Assembly (NCBI GenBank): GCA_008921705.1
Contig: VFFE01007738.1
Location: 1 to 64,000 of the forward strand
DNA from: Burhinus oedicnemus
Lineage: Eukaryota > Chordata > Aves > Charadriiformes > Burhinidae
Direction of reading: 5' to 3'
Length of the DNA stretch: 64,000 nucleotides
Below are positions 53,296 through 64,000 of this stretch, piece by piece; position 1 is the stretch's first letter, and the number at the start of each line of letters is the position of its first letter. The position numbers and the translations under genes are program-made. The notes beneath the pieces were generated by a model. The model was given only the letters and a program-made list of their open reading frames with translations. It had not been told where the DNA came from and searched no databases.

Positions 53296-53310
53296 CCCCC
53301 CCCCCCCCCC
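53296..53310. repeat. poly-C run (15 bases)
   Basis: Fifteen consecutive C bases at the right edge of the CpG island. Length is likely variable or imprecisely assembled. Confidence 0.9.
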
Positions 53311-55398
53311 AACCCCATCTTAAGCAAGGGAGTTTCTCTGAGAAAGCCCGTCAGAGAAGCTGTTGGAGGCGGTGAGGATCCTACGCTGGGCAACTAAACT
53401 TTCGTGAGATGTGGCATTGCTTGGAGACTGGTTACTGATGCTGTAACATGCACTGCTGCTTGTCACTGCATTTTGTTTTCTTAATTATTTGCTGATCTCC
53501 TTAGCAACTGAAGTCATTTGCAAGGTTTAAGCTAGGGTACAGCTTCATTTACAAAGTAACGTGGCAAAAAGGATGCGTTGTTGTTTCACTGATGCAGAGT
53601 TGCCTTGTACTCCCGCAAGAGGGGTGAGAGCTGCAGAGGGTTGACTTCATGTAGCTGGTGCTGCCGTAGACAGACTGCTGATGATTAGTCCAACTCCGGC
53701 TCTGTAGTACGTCACCCAGTTGCTCATCTGCCTCTCAGTTTTCTTTAAGCCAAGTGAGTTATCATGGGTACAAAAAAGATAAATAAATCTTTCTTCAGAG
53801 AAATTCAATCTTTAGTGAGGGACGAGTGGGAGAAGATAGTTTTAGCTGGCTAAGGTTACTAAAACAAATTAATCTCTAATTCAGCACTGTTGAGGTTTGG
53901 CCAGGTGCTGGCCAGGGAGACCACTCCATTTGCCAGACTGACCTCAGGATCAGCTTGCTGCTAAGGTGATATAAAGCCATTTTTTTCATCACTGTTGGGT
54001 CCTGCATCACGCACAGCTTAGCCCAGTTCAGGGATTTAGTCCAGTGTATCAAGACATCACCCAGAAGTAGCTCACCAACAGTCTCTGCTGTCCGATCCAT
54101 CATGTCACTAAATCTCGTGGATTACGATGGTTGGATAATCCAGGTCTGCTCAGTCAGAAACGCTGAGCACAGCTGTCAGGCAGATTTGATGCAGAGAGTG
54201 CCTTTCCCACTCAGGAGTGATAAAAGCGGAGTAGAGACTGGAGTGAGGTGGCCACTATGGGGATATTTCCTCTGACAGCATCCCACGCACACACACAAGG
54301 AATGGAAGTTTATGCACACCTTCCTTATAAGTGTAACATTTTACAAGATTAATTATGTGGGATGCCAGTAGTCTGTTTGTAATTAATGGCTGTGTCATGT
54401 ACTTAAGCAGGATTCATAAAGTTAGGATTAAAAGCATGAATAATTGTACTTGTATAATATTGTTGTTATAAATTAATAAAACCCCATTCTAACAGTCACT
54501 TTTTCTTCCAAGTTCATGAGGAAAGCTTTGTCAAATGCCATGCTAAAAAAAAAAAGGCTGTGAGGAAACATTATTAACACCTGAGCCATCACCGTTTCAT
54601 TTCCTGTTTTATTATATTTAACTAATACAGCCCTGATTCATCTGATATGTAGACTGGTAAGAGGATGAGAGCAACTGTGTGGGCATTGGAAGTCAATGGG
54701 AAGGTGCAAAAGCGCGTGAGTGACTTGTGAACTGGTGAGACTGGGGGACAGAGGACTCGGAGGAGACAGTCACAGGAGATGGGGCACAAGGGAAAGAGCT
54801 AGGAGACGTAGAAATGATGTGGACCTTCCGGAGGGTGGACTGAGATCTGCAATATTTTCTGGTGTTTGAGGTCTCTAGAGGCTCAACAGTATTCCTGCAG
54901 CAGAACAGGGGGTTGTGTGCAAATACTTGCATTTTCACTGTGCAGAAGGTGCCAGCCAGATGTGGGACTATTTACATCACCTATGTACAGGAAGATGTTA
55001 TTCCTACTGTAAAGCGTGTATCAACTCAGTTTGTTTAATGTTGAAAAGCATTTGCAAAAGCATTCAGGTGGCTTGTGATCTCCAGTCCCATTCACTCTTT
55101 AAATTAAGAGATGTGCTACGTAAGGATTTTTTAGCAAAGTCTCAAATGAACTGGGAGAGACAGCTTGGTATACAGGTTTCCCTGGAAGAAACAGCAATAA
55201 GCCTGAAGGTACTTACAGGGAAAGAGAAAGCTGGTGTAGAGATTATTAATATACCATTAGTGGCAGAGAAAGTCTAGAGAAAGTAGAAATGGGTGTTTAG
55301 GACATTAGCTGATCTTGCAGTGATAACTGATGGTGAGGATGTTTACAATTGCGCAGTGTTCCCCTTTTCCATAAACAGCTCTAGGTGCTCATTACTAA

Positions 55399-55446
55399 AA
55401 AAAAAAAACAAAAACAAAACCAAAACAAACAAACAAAAAAAACCCC
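55399..55446. repeat. A/C-rich low-complexity tract
   Basis: A12 followed by AAAAC, AAAC and CCAAAAC units and then A8 and C5. Similar in kind to the tract at 12058-12186. Confidence 0.85.
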
Positions 55447-57060
55447 CTACAAACACACGTATTAAAAAGATCAAAACCAAGACCCAAATCCTCAGCTTCT
55501 CTAGGAGTTGATCTGTTGTAGTCAATTGAGCTGTTCCTGACAACAGAGGATATTGTCTGTGATATCAGGATGTGTCCTGCATTTCTTCTCAAATAGTTAA
55601 GAAGCATGTGCACCATTACTGCACGGATGATTCATCTCGGAGTACTGTGTTTTTGGCAGTGAACTTAAAATATCACACTTTAACACCATAAAGAAATGAT
55701 TTCTTTGAAAAGAATTCAAGTACAAAACTCCCAACCATGCCCTTCACTTTACTATAAATCAAAAAAAGCTATTTACCCAGCTCATTCAGAAATAATGGTG
55801 AAGTACTTAGCCAGAGTCTGTTGGCACGTTAGCCGATAGTATTTAATAGCAATATCTCTCTTGAGAAAATACGTAATATTGAAGTTTGTCAAATAGTACG
55901 TTTCTAAGACCTGAAGTAATGTTATTGGGATGAAACAAAATGCCACTTTTTAATATGAGGCTGATTGTGGGCTTTGTTCTCCCTTGCCACTTAACGCATA
56001 CACACTACTAACCTGCATAAATGTTTATGCAGTCACTTTGGAGAAGTTCAAATGATCACATAGGTTATAAATATTTATATTGAGCATGCTTGGCTTTGCG
56101 GACCATCCTGTGTAATTTATGTAGAAGTTTCGGGGAACACAGGTTGACGGGTAAGCTGCAGCTCAACAGCCCTACTCTCCAAAAGAGAAAGAACCTGTTG
56201 GGAATGTTGGCGCTGCACTGTGAGTTGGGCATGGCAAGGAAGGTTTCTGCTTGTCAGGGTACTCTCAAAATAGCCTTGTGTGGCCCATGGTACATTTATG
56301 ATGTCTGTAATTTGGATTTGCCTCGGCAGGCAAAGCAAGTTATCTGAAACAGTTCTCATTTGGCAATTTCGATAAGCTTTGGAAATGCACAACCCAGTTT
56401 TCAGCCCTTGCAGAGTGTTTTTGCTCCTTAGAACTCAAAGGTATTATGCTGATTTACACCAGCCACTGATCTGTCCTTGGGATTTGGCTGCAGACTAGCT
56501 CAGAGTATCGGGTGAGATAACTGTAGATATGGACAGCAACAAACCTGCAAGGCTATCTGGTGTATTAAACATAGCAATTCTTCCAAAATTGAGCATTGAC
56601 CTAGTATGTCCCATTTGGAGTATCTCCAGGATCACAGTTACATTCAACGTAGCAGCTGATTTTTGAAAGCGCCATTCATCTTTTTGCAAATGCAGCTACA
56701 TTAAAAGTTAGACCGCATAGGATGCAAAATCAGACATTCAAACATTAGTGGGAAAGGTAACCTACGGAACAGCGGTTTGTCTCCCATTTTGTGGATGCTT
56801 TATAATTCACTTGTCACACATGTGGTTTTACGGTATGCAGTTCTCAGATGCCTTGCTTCATGCAATATACTAACTAAACGAGCAGTTACTAAATTCCTTT
56901 TTCATCTGTCAGTGTGTTTCCACTGTGCCGTATGTGCTGCATGCCATACAAATCCACACAGAGGTACCGAATTATTTCCTCATGGTCATTTCTATAATGC
57001 TTTCATAGGTCTCATCCTCTAAAAGAATTTGTATCTATTAATTGTTGCCATAAAAGGCAG

Positions 57061-57076
57061 GCTAGCTAGCTAGCTA
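57061..57076. repeat. GCTA tetranucleotide repeat
   Basis: Four uninterrupted GCTA units. Each unit is its own near-palindrome (TAGCTA), so the run can fold on itself. Confidence 0.85.
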
Positions 57077-59719
57077 AACCAACTAAGTTAGGTGCTTAGG
57101 ACTAGTTAAAAAAATAATTCCTCTGGGCTCCTAACCTCCCACTGAAAACCCCATGCAGTTAGATACTTCAGTAGGATCTAAAAGCCTAGAAAACTTTATG
57201 AATATTGACACTAAGCTTTTATTCCAATCAATTCATGCATTTTTAAAACATTCCTATAGTTAGGATCATGTTGCTATATCCCTTTTATAGACAGGGAAGT
57301 AAGGAGAAGCCTTTATAGTCAGAAGTGCCAGCTAGAGTCATAGCATTTTGACTCTCATCTCAGCGCTTCTTGAGATCAGTCCCTCCCAAACTTAATACAC
57401 AGAGGTTCCTTATTTTCTGTGAGGTTGGTGACTGTAATACGTTCTTTGTTTTCTAACAGTCACTAGTTCACATAATTTGCCTGATGTCACAGGAATTCTG
57501 TGGCAGAGGCTAGGATATGCTCCACTTCTCAGGTATAGGCATTTACTTAGCTCTTCATGTAATCACCCTTTCTTTTTCCTGTTCTTCCTCAGATCCTGTG
57601 CATAGTGGGAGGAAAGGTTCTGGGGGAAAAATTAAGCAATTGTGTAACTAAGAACTGTACAGAAAATCTAAAATAGTTCAGAAAACCTTAATTCTGACAC
57701 TTTAATTTTTGAGCAATTGACTTGGCAGTCTTGCCATTCTCTTAATATAGTTTTCTTGGGAATGCAAACATTTAAAGCCAATGTATGTATGCGTTCTTGT
57801 GAAAGGTGAATTCTCCCATCCTGCTGCCTTCATATTTCTTCTTTTAATGGGTCATTAGAAGGTTCAGCTCTTTAGATTCACAGCACATCCTCTACCACTT
57901 GACTTAAGAGCAGAAGATTTGTCAGCAGAAGACAGCAGCCTGCCAGATTGACAGAGGGTTAGAGAGGAGGGGAATAGGGAACTGAGGGATATATTTCACA
58001 TGTATCAATTAATTGCATAGGTAATCTTAGATTCATAAGTAGCAGATGCATATTCTCCAGAGAAGTGTGTTCTAAGCTTCGTGTCCTGAAACTCTTGCCT
58101 CTCTTCTGCTTAACCCTCTTGCCCTTTACACCCTCCCCATCTGCTTTTCCAGTCTTCTGCGCCTCAGCTGGCTTCTGCACCCTCACTGCCTCCAAAGTAC
58201 CTGCTCCTCAGTTGCTTCATTAGTAATGATGATGATGCTCCATTAGCATCCTCCTTTCCTGGTTTTGCCCTTCCTTCCCTATGCATCGCCTATCCTCCTT
58301 TTACCTCTCTCCCCATCTTTGCCTGCTTCTGTGCCCTGCTGTCCTTCACCCTGCAGGTCTTGATTTTAATGTTCTTATACTCAAGACTCCTCCTTTCTTC
58401 ATCCATCTTGCCTCATCAGAGAATACAACTTCTCCTTTTATTCTGCTTCTTTCCATTTGAGGTTGCTGCTTTCTCCTCCTCCCCGCTGCCCACAGGCAAT
58501 CTCCCAGCTCCTGGCCGCAGCCGCAATCAGCAGCGCAGAGCAGACATTGCGGGGTTTGTCCTGCTTGGATACTGTACCAACGGGTGGGTGAGATTGCAGA
58601 AATGAGTATGAGGTTAATATGTGGGAGCTGAATACCGCATTTGAGCTGCGAAGGGGTGGGGATAATCAATGCATATGGATTCACCTGGGAATTTACTGAC
58701 AAACTCTCAACACGCATCCAGGGAGAGCAAGAGGGAACAGAAATGTTCATTACCCTGCTGTGTATGTGTTCATGTTGTTAGAAGATGGCAAGAAGCATGT
58801 CCCTTGGCACAAATCGCTACCCTGCCAAATGTTATGACCCTGCTTCAAACCATAGTGACGCTAAAATATTCTCAGAAAAAAGAATATTTGGTTGGGTTTG
58901 TTCTTACTATTTAAGTATGAGCAAAATATTTTTTTCCTTTACTAAGTTTTGAGAAATGGCTGAATCATTCTTACTGAAAGTTCCCAAAAACTTGTGCCTG
59001 AGGTAGGTACCAGGCATAGAAAATTTCCTCCTCAACAGTTATTTTGGCAAAGGTAGAAGTAGCAGAATGCAAAATATTCCAATTGGACATCTTGAATAAC
59101 TTTAAAAATAGGCTGTTGCTACCTGAACTATCAGTTACTGAATTAAAAAAAAAGGAAGGGAAAAAAAAAATAAAGACATTCGTATGACATTTAAAGCTAA
59201 GTAGTCTGAGAAAATTCTCTGCTTGAAAATGTGTGACATTTTCTGATTGGGAAGAAACACATGTTGTAACTGCTCCCCTCTAGACAAGAAAATAGCATTT
59301 TTGGATAAGCATTTTTCTTTCCTGTACCAGGAGTTTTCTGTCTGAGCTGGTTTGAAAACAGGTAGGGGATGCCATTGCCCAGTCATGTCCCACAGAGGAA
59401 CGTTTCTGATTTATTTTTTTTATGAACTGTCAGAAATTGCATTCCTTCATCCAAGACTGAAGAACAGCTGCATTGTTTTTGAAGAGAAAAAGTATCATAT
59501 CTGTAGTGTGAATAGTTACACATGGGTGCAGAATTCCATGTTTACATAAAACCAGTGTTAAGCTAACATCACCTAAGAACAACTAGATTTTATAATTAAC
59601 CATATGAAACATTAAGGATTAACTCCCTGTATGTTTTTCAAAAGGTATGCATAAGAAATCAGGCAGGGTATGAACTGTAAATGTTAATGTGCTGTACCTC
59701 TGTATCCCTCTTTTGACAG

Positions 59720-59792
59720 CGATTAGTGCAAAGCTAACTGCACGTATAATCTGTGGCAAGCAGCACTGGGAGACAGCTAAGAGACAGTGACA
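59720..59792 (+). other. AMIGO2: AMIGO2 5' UTR part of exon 2
   Basis: The 73 bases between the predicted acceptor and the AMIGO2 ATG contain no ATG. They hold the end of a frame that, if joined to exon 1, continues the upstream ORF from ATG 52902 for 31 codons in all and stops at TGA 59788-59790. That stop is two bases before the main ATG. Confidence 0.55.
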
Positions 59793-61358
59793 ATGTCTTT
59801 AAACTGGCGGACAATTCCTACTCGACTTGGAGTTTTTAAAGTGAACTGCAAAGGACTGGCATGCCTCTTGGTCTTCACGGTGAGCGTTTGTGGCAGCGCC
59901 CCAGGGATGTGTCCAACAGCCTGCATCTGTGCCAGTGATATCGTAAGCTGCACCAATAAGAACCTCTCTCGGGTGCCAGGAAATCTTTATAAATGTATGA
60001 AAAGGCTGGATCTGAGTTATAACAGAATTGGGTTTTTGGAGCCTGAATGGATCCCAGTGCTGTTTGAGAAACTGAACACTTTAATAATCAATCATAATAG
60101 CATTAGCAGCATTATCACTGGAAGCTTTTCCACAACCCCAAATCTGAAGTACCTAGACTTGTCATCCAACAGCCTGAAGACGCTGGGCAGCCCTGTTTTT
60201 CAGGAGCTAAGGGCACTGGAGGTTCTCCTGCTGTACAACAATCAGATAACACAGATAGAGTCTTCAGCCTTCGGAGGATTGTACAAATTGCAGAAACTGT
60301 ACTTAAGCTATAACTTGCTCTCGCATTTCCCGCTGGACTTGTACACTGGAAAACATAAACTGGCAGACCTTGTGTTGCTGGACGTTTCCTTCAATCACAT
60401 CCAGTCGATGCCTGTTCAGCGCCTGAGTTCAGTGCCAGCCAAACATCTTAGTGGAATTTATCTTCATGGCAACCCATTTTATTGTGACTGTACGCTGTAC
60501 TCCATGCTAATCTTCTGGTATCAAAGGCACTTCAGCTCGGTGGTGGACTTCAAAAACGAGTACACCTGTTTGTTGCGATCAGACCCAAGAGGTCACAATA
60601 AACTGCCTCTACTGCATGACAACTTTCTGAATTGCTCCGAAAGCACTGTCAACAGTTCTTTCCAAGCCTTTGGGTTTATTCACGATGCCCAGGTTGGTGA
60701 CAGGCTGATTGTACACTGTGACAGCAGAATCAGCGATGCGGGCACGCACTTTGTTTGGGTTAGTCCAGACAATAGATTGCTGGAGCCAGACACGGAGACC
60801 GACAACTTTAAGGTGTTTCGTAACGGCAGCCTGGAGATAACAGATGCCCAGCTGGAGGACTCAGGACTGTATTCCTGCATCGCAATAAATAAGAAAAGAC
60901 TGTTAAATGAAACCATAGAGGTTAGAATAAATGTTAGCAATTTCACGGTGAACAGGTCCCATGCTCATGAAGCATTTAATACAGCTTTTACCACCCTTGC
61001 TGCCTGTGTAGCCAGTATTGTTTTAGTACTGCTGTATCTCTATCTGACCCCCTGTCCGTGCCAATGTAAGGCGAAAAGGAGGAAGAGGAAGCTGAACCAA
61101 AGCGGTGCCCACTCGTCCATACTGAATTCCACACCGCCGCAAGAGCTGCCAGCTGACGAGAAGAAGGCTAGCACAGGTAAACGGGTGGTTTTCCTGGAAC
61201 CCGTGCACGAACCAAAACACAGTCAGAATGGGAAAGTAAAACTGTTCCCTAATGACAATATCATTGCTGAGAGTATCTTAAAAACTACTCGAACAAAATC
61301 CGACTCCGATTCTGTCAACTCCGTGTTCTCAGATACACCTTTCATGCCGTCAACTTAG
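59793..61358 (+). CDS. AMIGO2: AMIGO2, amphoterin-induced adhesion protein 2
   Basis: A 521-residue type I membrane adhesion protein of the AMIGO family, which mediates homophilic and heterophilic contacts and supports neuronal survival and neurite growth. A signal peptide spans about residues 1-38. An LRRNT cap follows with Cys 40, 44, 46 and 53, then about six leucine-rich repeats (68-210) and an LRRCT cap with Cys 231, 233, 259 and 281. A C2-type Ig domain (about 290-382) has Cys 309 and Cys 362, with the DSGLYSC motif around the latter. The transmembrane helix is about 397-419. Next is a Cys-rich CPCQC at 421-425, a basic stretch, and a tail ending in a Ser/Asp-rich SDSDSVNSVFSDTPF (503-517). 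N-glycosylation sequons are at 280, 287, 344, 372, 380, 383 and 387. Length is close to human AMIGO2 (522). ATG 59793 is chosen: A at -3, first ATG in the exon, aligns with the mammalian start. The coding region is a single exon, as in the family, and is intact. Confidence 0.98.
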   Translation: MSLNWRTIPTRLGVFKVNCKGLACLLVFTVSVCGSAPGMCPTACICASDIVSCTNKNLSRVPGNLYKCMKRLDLSYNRIGFLEPEWIPVLFEKLNTLIINHNSISSIITGSFSTTPNLKYLDLSSNSLKTLGSPVFQELRALEVLLLYNNQITQIESSAFGGLYKLQKLYLSYNLLSHFPLDLYTGKHKLADLVLLDVSFNHIQSMPVQRLSSVPAKHLSGIYLHGNPFYCDCTLYSMLIFWYQRHFSSVVDFKNEYTCLLRSDPRGHNKLPLLHDNFLNCSESTVNSSFQAFGFIHDAQVGDRLIVHCDSRISDAGTHFVWVSPDNRLLEPDTETDNFKVFRNGSLEITDAQLEDSGLYSCIAINKKRLLNETIEVRINVSNFTVNRSHAHEAFNTAFTTLAACVASIVLVLLYLYLTPCPCQCKAKRRKRKLNQSGAHSSILNSTPPQELPADEKKASTGKRVVFLEPVHEPKHSQNGKVKLFPNDNIIAESILKTTRTKSDSDSVNSVFSDTPFMPST

Positions 61359-61460
61359 TTTGTTGCCTGTGTTTGTATCGTGCAGTTACGTTTCTGAATA
61401 CCTCCTTTGCTTGTAGCAACCATCAGGAAAAACAAATAAAAAGAGAGAAAATGTTTTAAA
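61359..61460 (+). other. AMIGO2: AMIGO2 3' UTR, minimal extent
   Basis: Sequence after the TAG stop up to just past the first poly(A) signal. If a later signal is used (for example AATAAA at 63200-63205) the UTR would be longer. The window does not decide this. Confidence 0.5.
61435..61440 (+). terminator. candidate poly(A) signal AATAAA
   Basis: First canonical AATAAA after the AMIGO2 stop, 76 bases downstream. A T-rich and GT-containing stretch follows from about 61452. The mammalian gene has a longer 3' UTR, so this may be a proximal site only. Confidence 0.45.
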
Positions 61461-64000
61461 AAAAACTATCTATTGTCAATCTTTGAACTGCGTCTCCTCT
61501 CTCTGTGAGTGCAGGGCCGTGTGACAGGGATGTCTCATTTGGGAAAAGCAAACAGCATGGCATTAGTGTAAATGCGTTCAATGCAAGCTTAGCCTTGGCT
61601 ATTACTCTCTGGTCCATACACAGCTGTTTCTCATGCATATTTAGAGGCACTTTCAGTGTATACAGCTGACTCTTCAGAGGCAGAGGCTGACCCCTATAAA
61701 ACACTCTCAGTCGTGCTGATAACTCGGCTCCTCTGCAGTGAGCACAGAAGCAAATGCAGACGGCTACTGAGAAAAATGCCCAGGCTTCCTGCAATCCCTT
61801 TCACAGGCTCATGAAATCTTTACAGTCAAATCACTAACGGGAAGAAAAGTCATGAGTTCTTTTGGACTGGTCACAACAAAAATATCAGATTTGCCACCAG
61901 GATGCCGAACAGCACCGGATAAACATTTATGACCTTCAACTGACAATGTGTTTGCCAACAATTGCTTGAAAACTTTAAGTGGGGGGCGTTGTACTCATTT
62001 TATTCAAAACCTAGTCATGGGATTGTTTGTGAGAAGTAAAGTGGTTGTATTTGTTTATAAATATTGACACATAATGAAAACAGGTAAAAGTTAACACGTT
62101 ACCTTTGCAATTTCCTTAGTCAAGGGAGTGAAAGTTGTCAGTCATGAAGACTCAAACTAATCAGCAGTAACTCATTAAGCTGCGATAAGGGGATTGATTG
62201 TAATCAGTCGTCTTAACCTCTGCTGCTCACGGTACGCTTGACATCACATGTGGTGAACAAGCCTGCCTCTATCACCAGGCCTCCTGCTTCATCTTAGGGA
62301 TGAGTGACTTCTCTTCAGACATAACCTCACAAAATAGGGTAAATATTTCTATTAATCCTTTCAGTGGCACATGGTTCCAGCAGTCTTACAAAGTATGCTT
62401 CCTAGAGATTTTTCTTAGAAGAGGAAATACAGTATTTGGACAAATTCATGAAAAATATAGGAGACTTTACACACTGTGAATTCAAAAAGCACAGCTTTTC
62501 TCTGGACTTGGCCCTTGTCTTGTATGTACTTCTTCCTCTCTTGCCCAAATGTATCATTGCCAAAGTTTATGAACCTGGTAAGACTGGCCTGGACTGATCA
62601 TGCAACGTAGGTTGCATGAAGTGTTGTGTTATTGTAATGAGCATACTGTTCTATTTGCTATTTCTTTTTCTCTTATATTTGCTTTTGTTTTGTTTTGTTT
62701 TAAGCTTACTTGCACTGGAACTGGGCTGGACTTTGCCAATCTTCCTCACAAGAATTAGTACCAACTTCAAAGGAGTTTTGCAAGGAATTACGGGTTACCA
62801 AAGAAGAGTAATTGGAGCATATCTGTCCATTCTATCTGTGGGGAATATACTGAAAGGGTAAAGGATAAAGAAATCAGAATCAAAGGGCTACATGGTATGG
62901 CAACTGTGATTTATTTCTGAGAGGCTTACTGTAACAGCCACTTGCCATTTATTTTGAGAGGCATGTCATCATTCCAAAGCTTATATCTGGCTGAGCCAAA
63001 GCTATCAAAAATTGATTTGCTATGGAGAAATCCTGATGTAGCTAATTGTTTGAAAGCAAGCTATCTGGAAAACAGATTAGATCAGGAAACAGTGTTGCTG
63101 TGATTTGCACAAATTATGTGGAATTAGAAAACTGCAGGAGATTTTGATTTGGATGTTCAGGGAAACAGAAGATGGAAATCCTTTTTCTAGGCAGAGGATA
63201 ATAAATATTAGGAGAGAAAGATGACATGGGGTTTGGGTCTTTTATTTGTACATTTATCTGTGTAAATTTAAAAATTACTTCTGGTATCAAGCAGGTTAGT
63301 GTCCTTTCATAAAGCTGTTTCCCTCTTTTGTCTGTATACATGCATTAAACCAAAATCCGCATGTTTACATATAAGATATGATGGAAAAACAGTGATTGTC
63401 CTTGTTAAAATCAGTGATATAGTTGGGTCATCTGTCAGTTAGGCAAAGGCTTGACACTGTCTCCTTCTTAAAGATTCTTTTATTGAAAAGATTCAACTAA
63501 GCCGCGTGATCTGCTGCTGTGCCATGCCCGTGGTGGGTGGGTGTCCTCCGTGTTGTGCAAGGAGACGATCCATGACCTGGGGCCAAAGGGCTGAAATGGT
63601 GGTGAGGCAGAGTGGGGAACGGAGAGGCAAAAACTCCTGAGGAAAGCTGTACAGATCAGTTACAGCTCTGGGCAGATATTATGCTCTGTTGTCCTACATG
63701 AGGTTAATTGACCCAGATTTCGGTGTTTACACAAGAGCGCTGACGATCAGTTCCAAAATGGGCTGAAGAAGAGAACAGGCTGTTGTCGGTGCGGCTGGGA
63801 AGCAGATGTACACATCTCCTTAGCAGCTACGGCTGAGCAGGTGCACCCCGTTGGCAGTGCAAGCCAGGGACACCGTGTAATCAGACTGACCGTGCATTTT
63901 AAAACTGCATAGTAGTCCTAAATAAAAAATGTAGAGATCCCGCAGCTTGCCTTACGCAGGGCTGCTGTCCTGCAGCAAGAGTGTGGGGATTTGTGGGATC
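61461..64000. other. AMIGO2 3' flank or distal UTR, no other gene seen
   Basis: No protein-like ORF. Later AATAAA hexamers occur at 63200-63205 and near 63920. A GTTTT repeat lies at about 62683-62701. The next gene on this side in mammals, SLC38A4, is not visible here. Confidence 0.65.
62683..62701. repeat. GTTTT pentanucleotide repeat
   Basis: Three to four GTTTT units in a T-rich stretch. Confidence 0.85.

Larger units (their letters stand above)
52200..53330. promoter_or_regulatory. CpG island, likely AMIGO2 promoter region
   Basis: About 1.1 kb of very GC-rich, CpG-dense sequence with sharp edges in an AT-rich background. GGGCGG-type GC boxes (Sp1/KLF sites) occur near 52395, 52452 and 52509. 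Inside are a TATA-like box, a G-quadruplex motif and a strong + strand splice donor. It lies about 7 kb upstream of the AMIGO2 coding exon with no other gene between, so it is the best candidate promoter for AMIGO2. In mammals AMIGO2 is head-to-head with PCED1B, so the island may work in both directions. That second role is inference. Confidence 0.85.
52927..59719 (+). other. AMIGO2: predicted AMIGO2 first intron
   Basis: Starts GTAACG and ends with the pyrimidine-rich acceptor CTCTTTTGACAG, whose AG is at 59718-59719. It is about 6.8 kb. Contents include a 15-C run (53296-53310), an A-run (54546-54556), an A/C-rich tract (55399-55446) and a GCTA repeat (57061-57076). All ORFs in it are chance frames. 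The donor and acceptor were matched by eye, and mammalian introns here may differ in length. Confidence 0.5.

Noticed and set aside
59787..59792. Upstream GTG as the AMIGO2 start
   Set aside because: It would add two residues by a GTG start. The ATG at 59793 has a good context and aligns with the mammalian start.
60680..60946. 88-codon minus-strand ORF inside AMIGO2
   Set aside because: Antisense shadow of the Ig-domain coding region. No independent support.
1..64000. tRNA, rRNA, CRISPR, prokaryotic operons, phage or toxin systems
   Set aside because: None seen. The coding style, introns and repeats are those of a vertebrate nuclear genome.

Overview
This is a vertebrate nuclear-genome window, most likely from a bird. 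It contains CR1 LINE 3' ends with typical avian wording, one LTR of a type seen in avian endogenous retroviruses, many short microsatellites and A-tracts, mostly AT-rich non-coding DNA and one sharp CpG island. The only protein-coding gene I can support is AMIGO2, on the + strand. Its coding sequence is uninterrupted, encodes 521 residues, and is clearly orthologous to mammalian AMIGO2 from signal peptide to C-terminus. There is no operon-like or prokaryotic content.

Layout. Positions 1-101 are a CCTT/CCTC microsatellite. From about 100 to 52,200 is a roughly 52 kb gene-free stretch with only short chance ORFs. It holds two CR1 fragments (about 6,100 and 41,600), a 741-bp solo LTR with a matching 5-bp target duplication (32,654-33,394, minus orientation), a probable old tRNA-derived SINE remnant (about 49,540), a 20-N gap after a poly-A run (29,200-29,219), simple repeats and several perfect inverted repeats. 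From about 52,200 to 53,330 is a CpG island with GC boxes, a G-quadruplex-type motif, a TATA-like box and a good 5' splice donor. This is the best candidate for the AMIGO2 promoter and its non-coding first exon. A roughly 6.8 kb intron follows. A strong 3' splice acceptor at 59,719 lies 73 bases before the AMIGO2 ATG. The stop codon is at 61,356-61,358 and a first AATAAA at 61,435. The last 2.5 kb shows no gene.

How the parts fit. If the exon 1 to exon 2 splice is right, the AMIGO2 leader carries two upstream ORFs. The stop of the first overlaps the start of the second (ATGA), and the second, which runs across the splice junction, stops two bases before the AMIGO2 start codon. That predicts translation control by reinitiation or leaky scanning and is the most testable new observation here. 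In mammals AMIGO2 lies head-to-head with PCED1B, so the gene-free 52 kb could include 5' introns of a minus-strand PCED1B starting in the same CpG island. I see no PCED1B coding exon in the window, so this is inference. I did not find a previously undescribed biological system, and most of the window looks like ordinary intergenic or intronic DNA.
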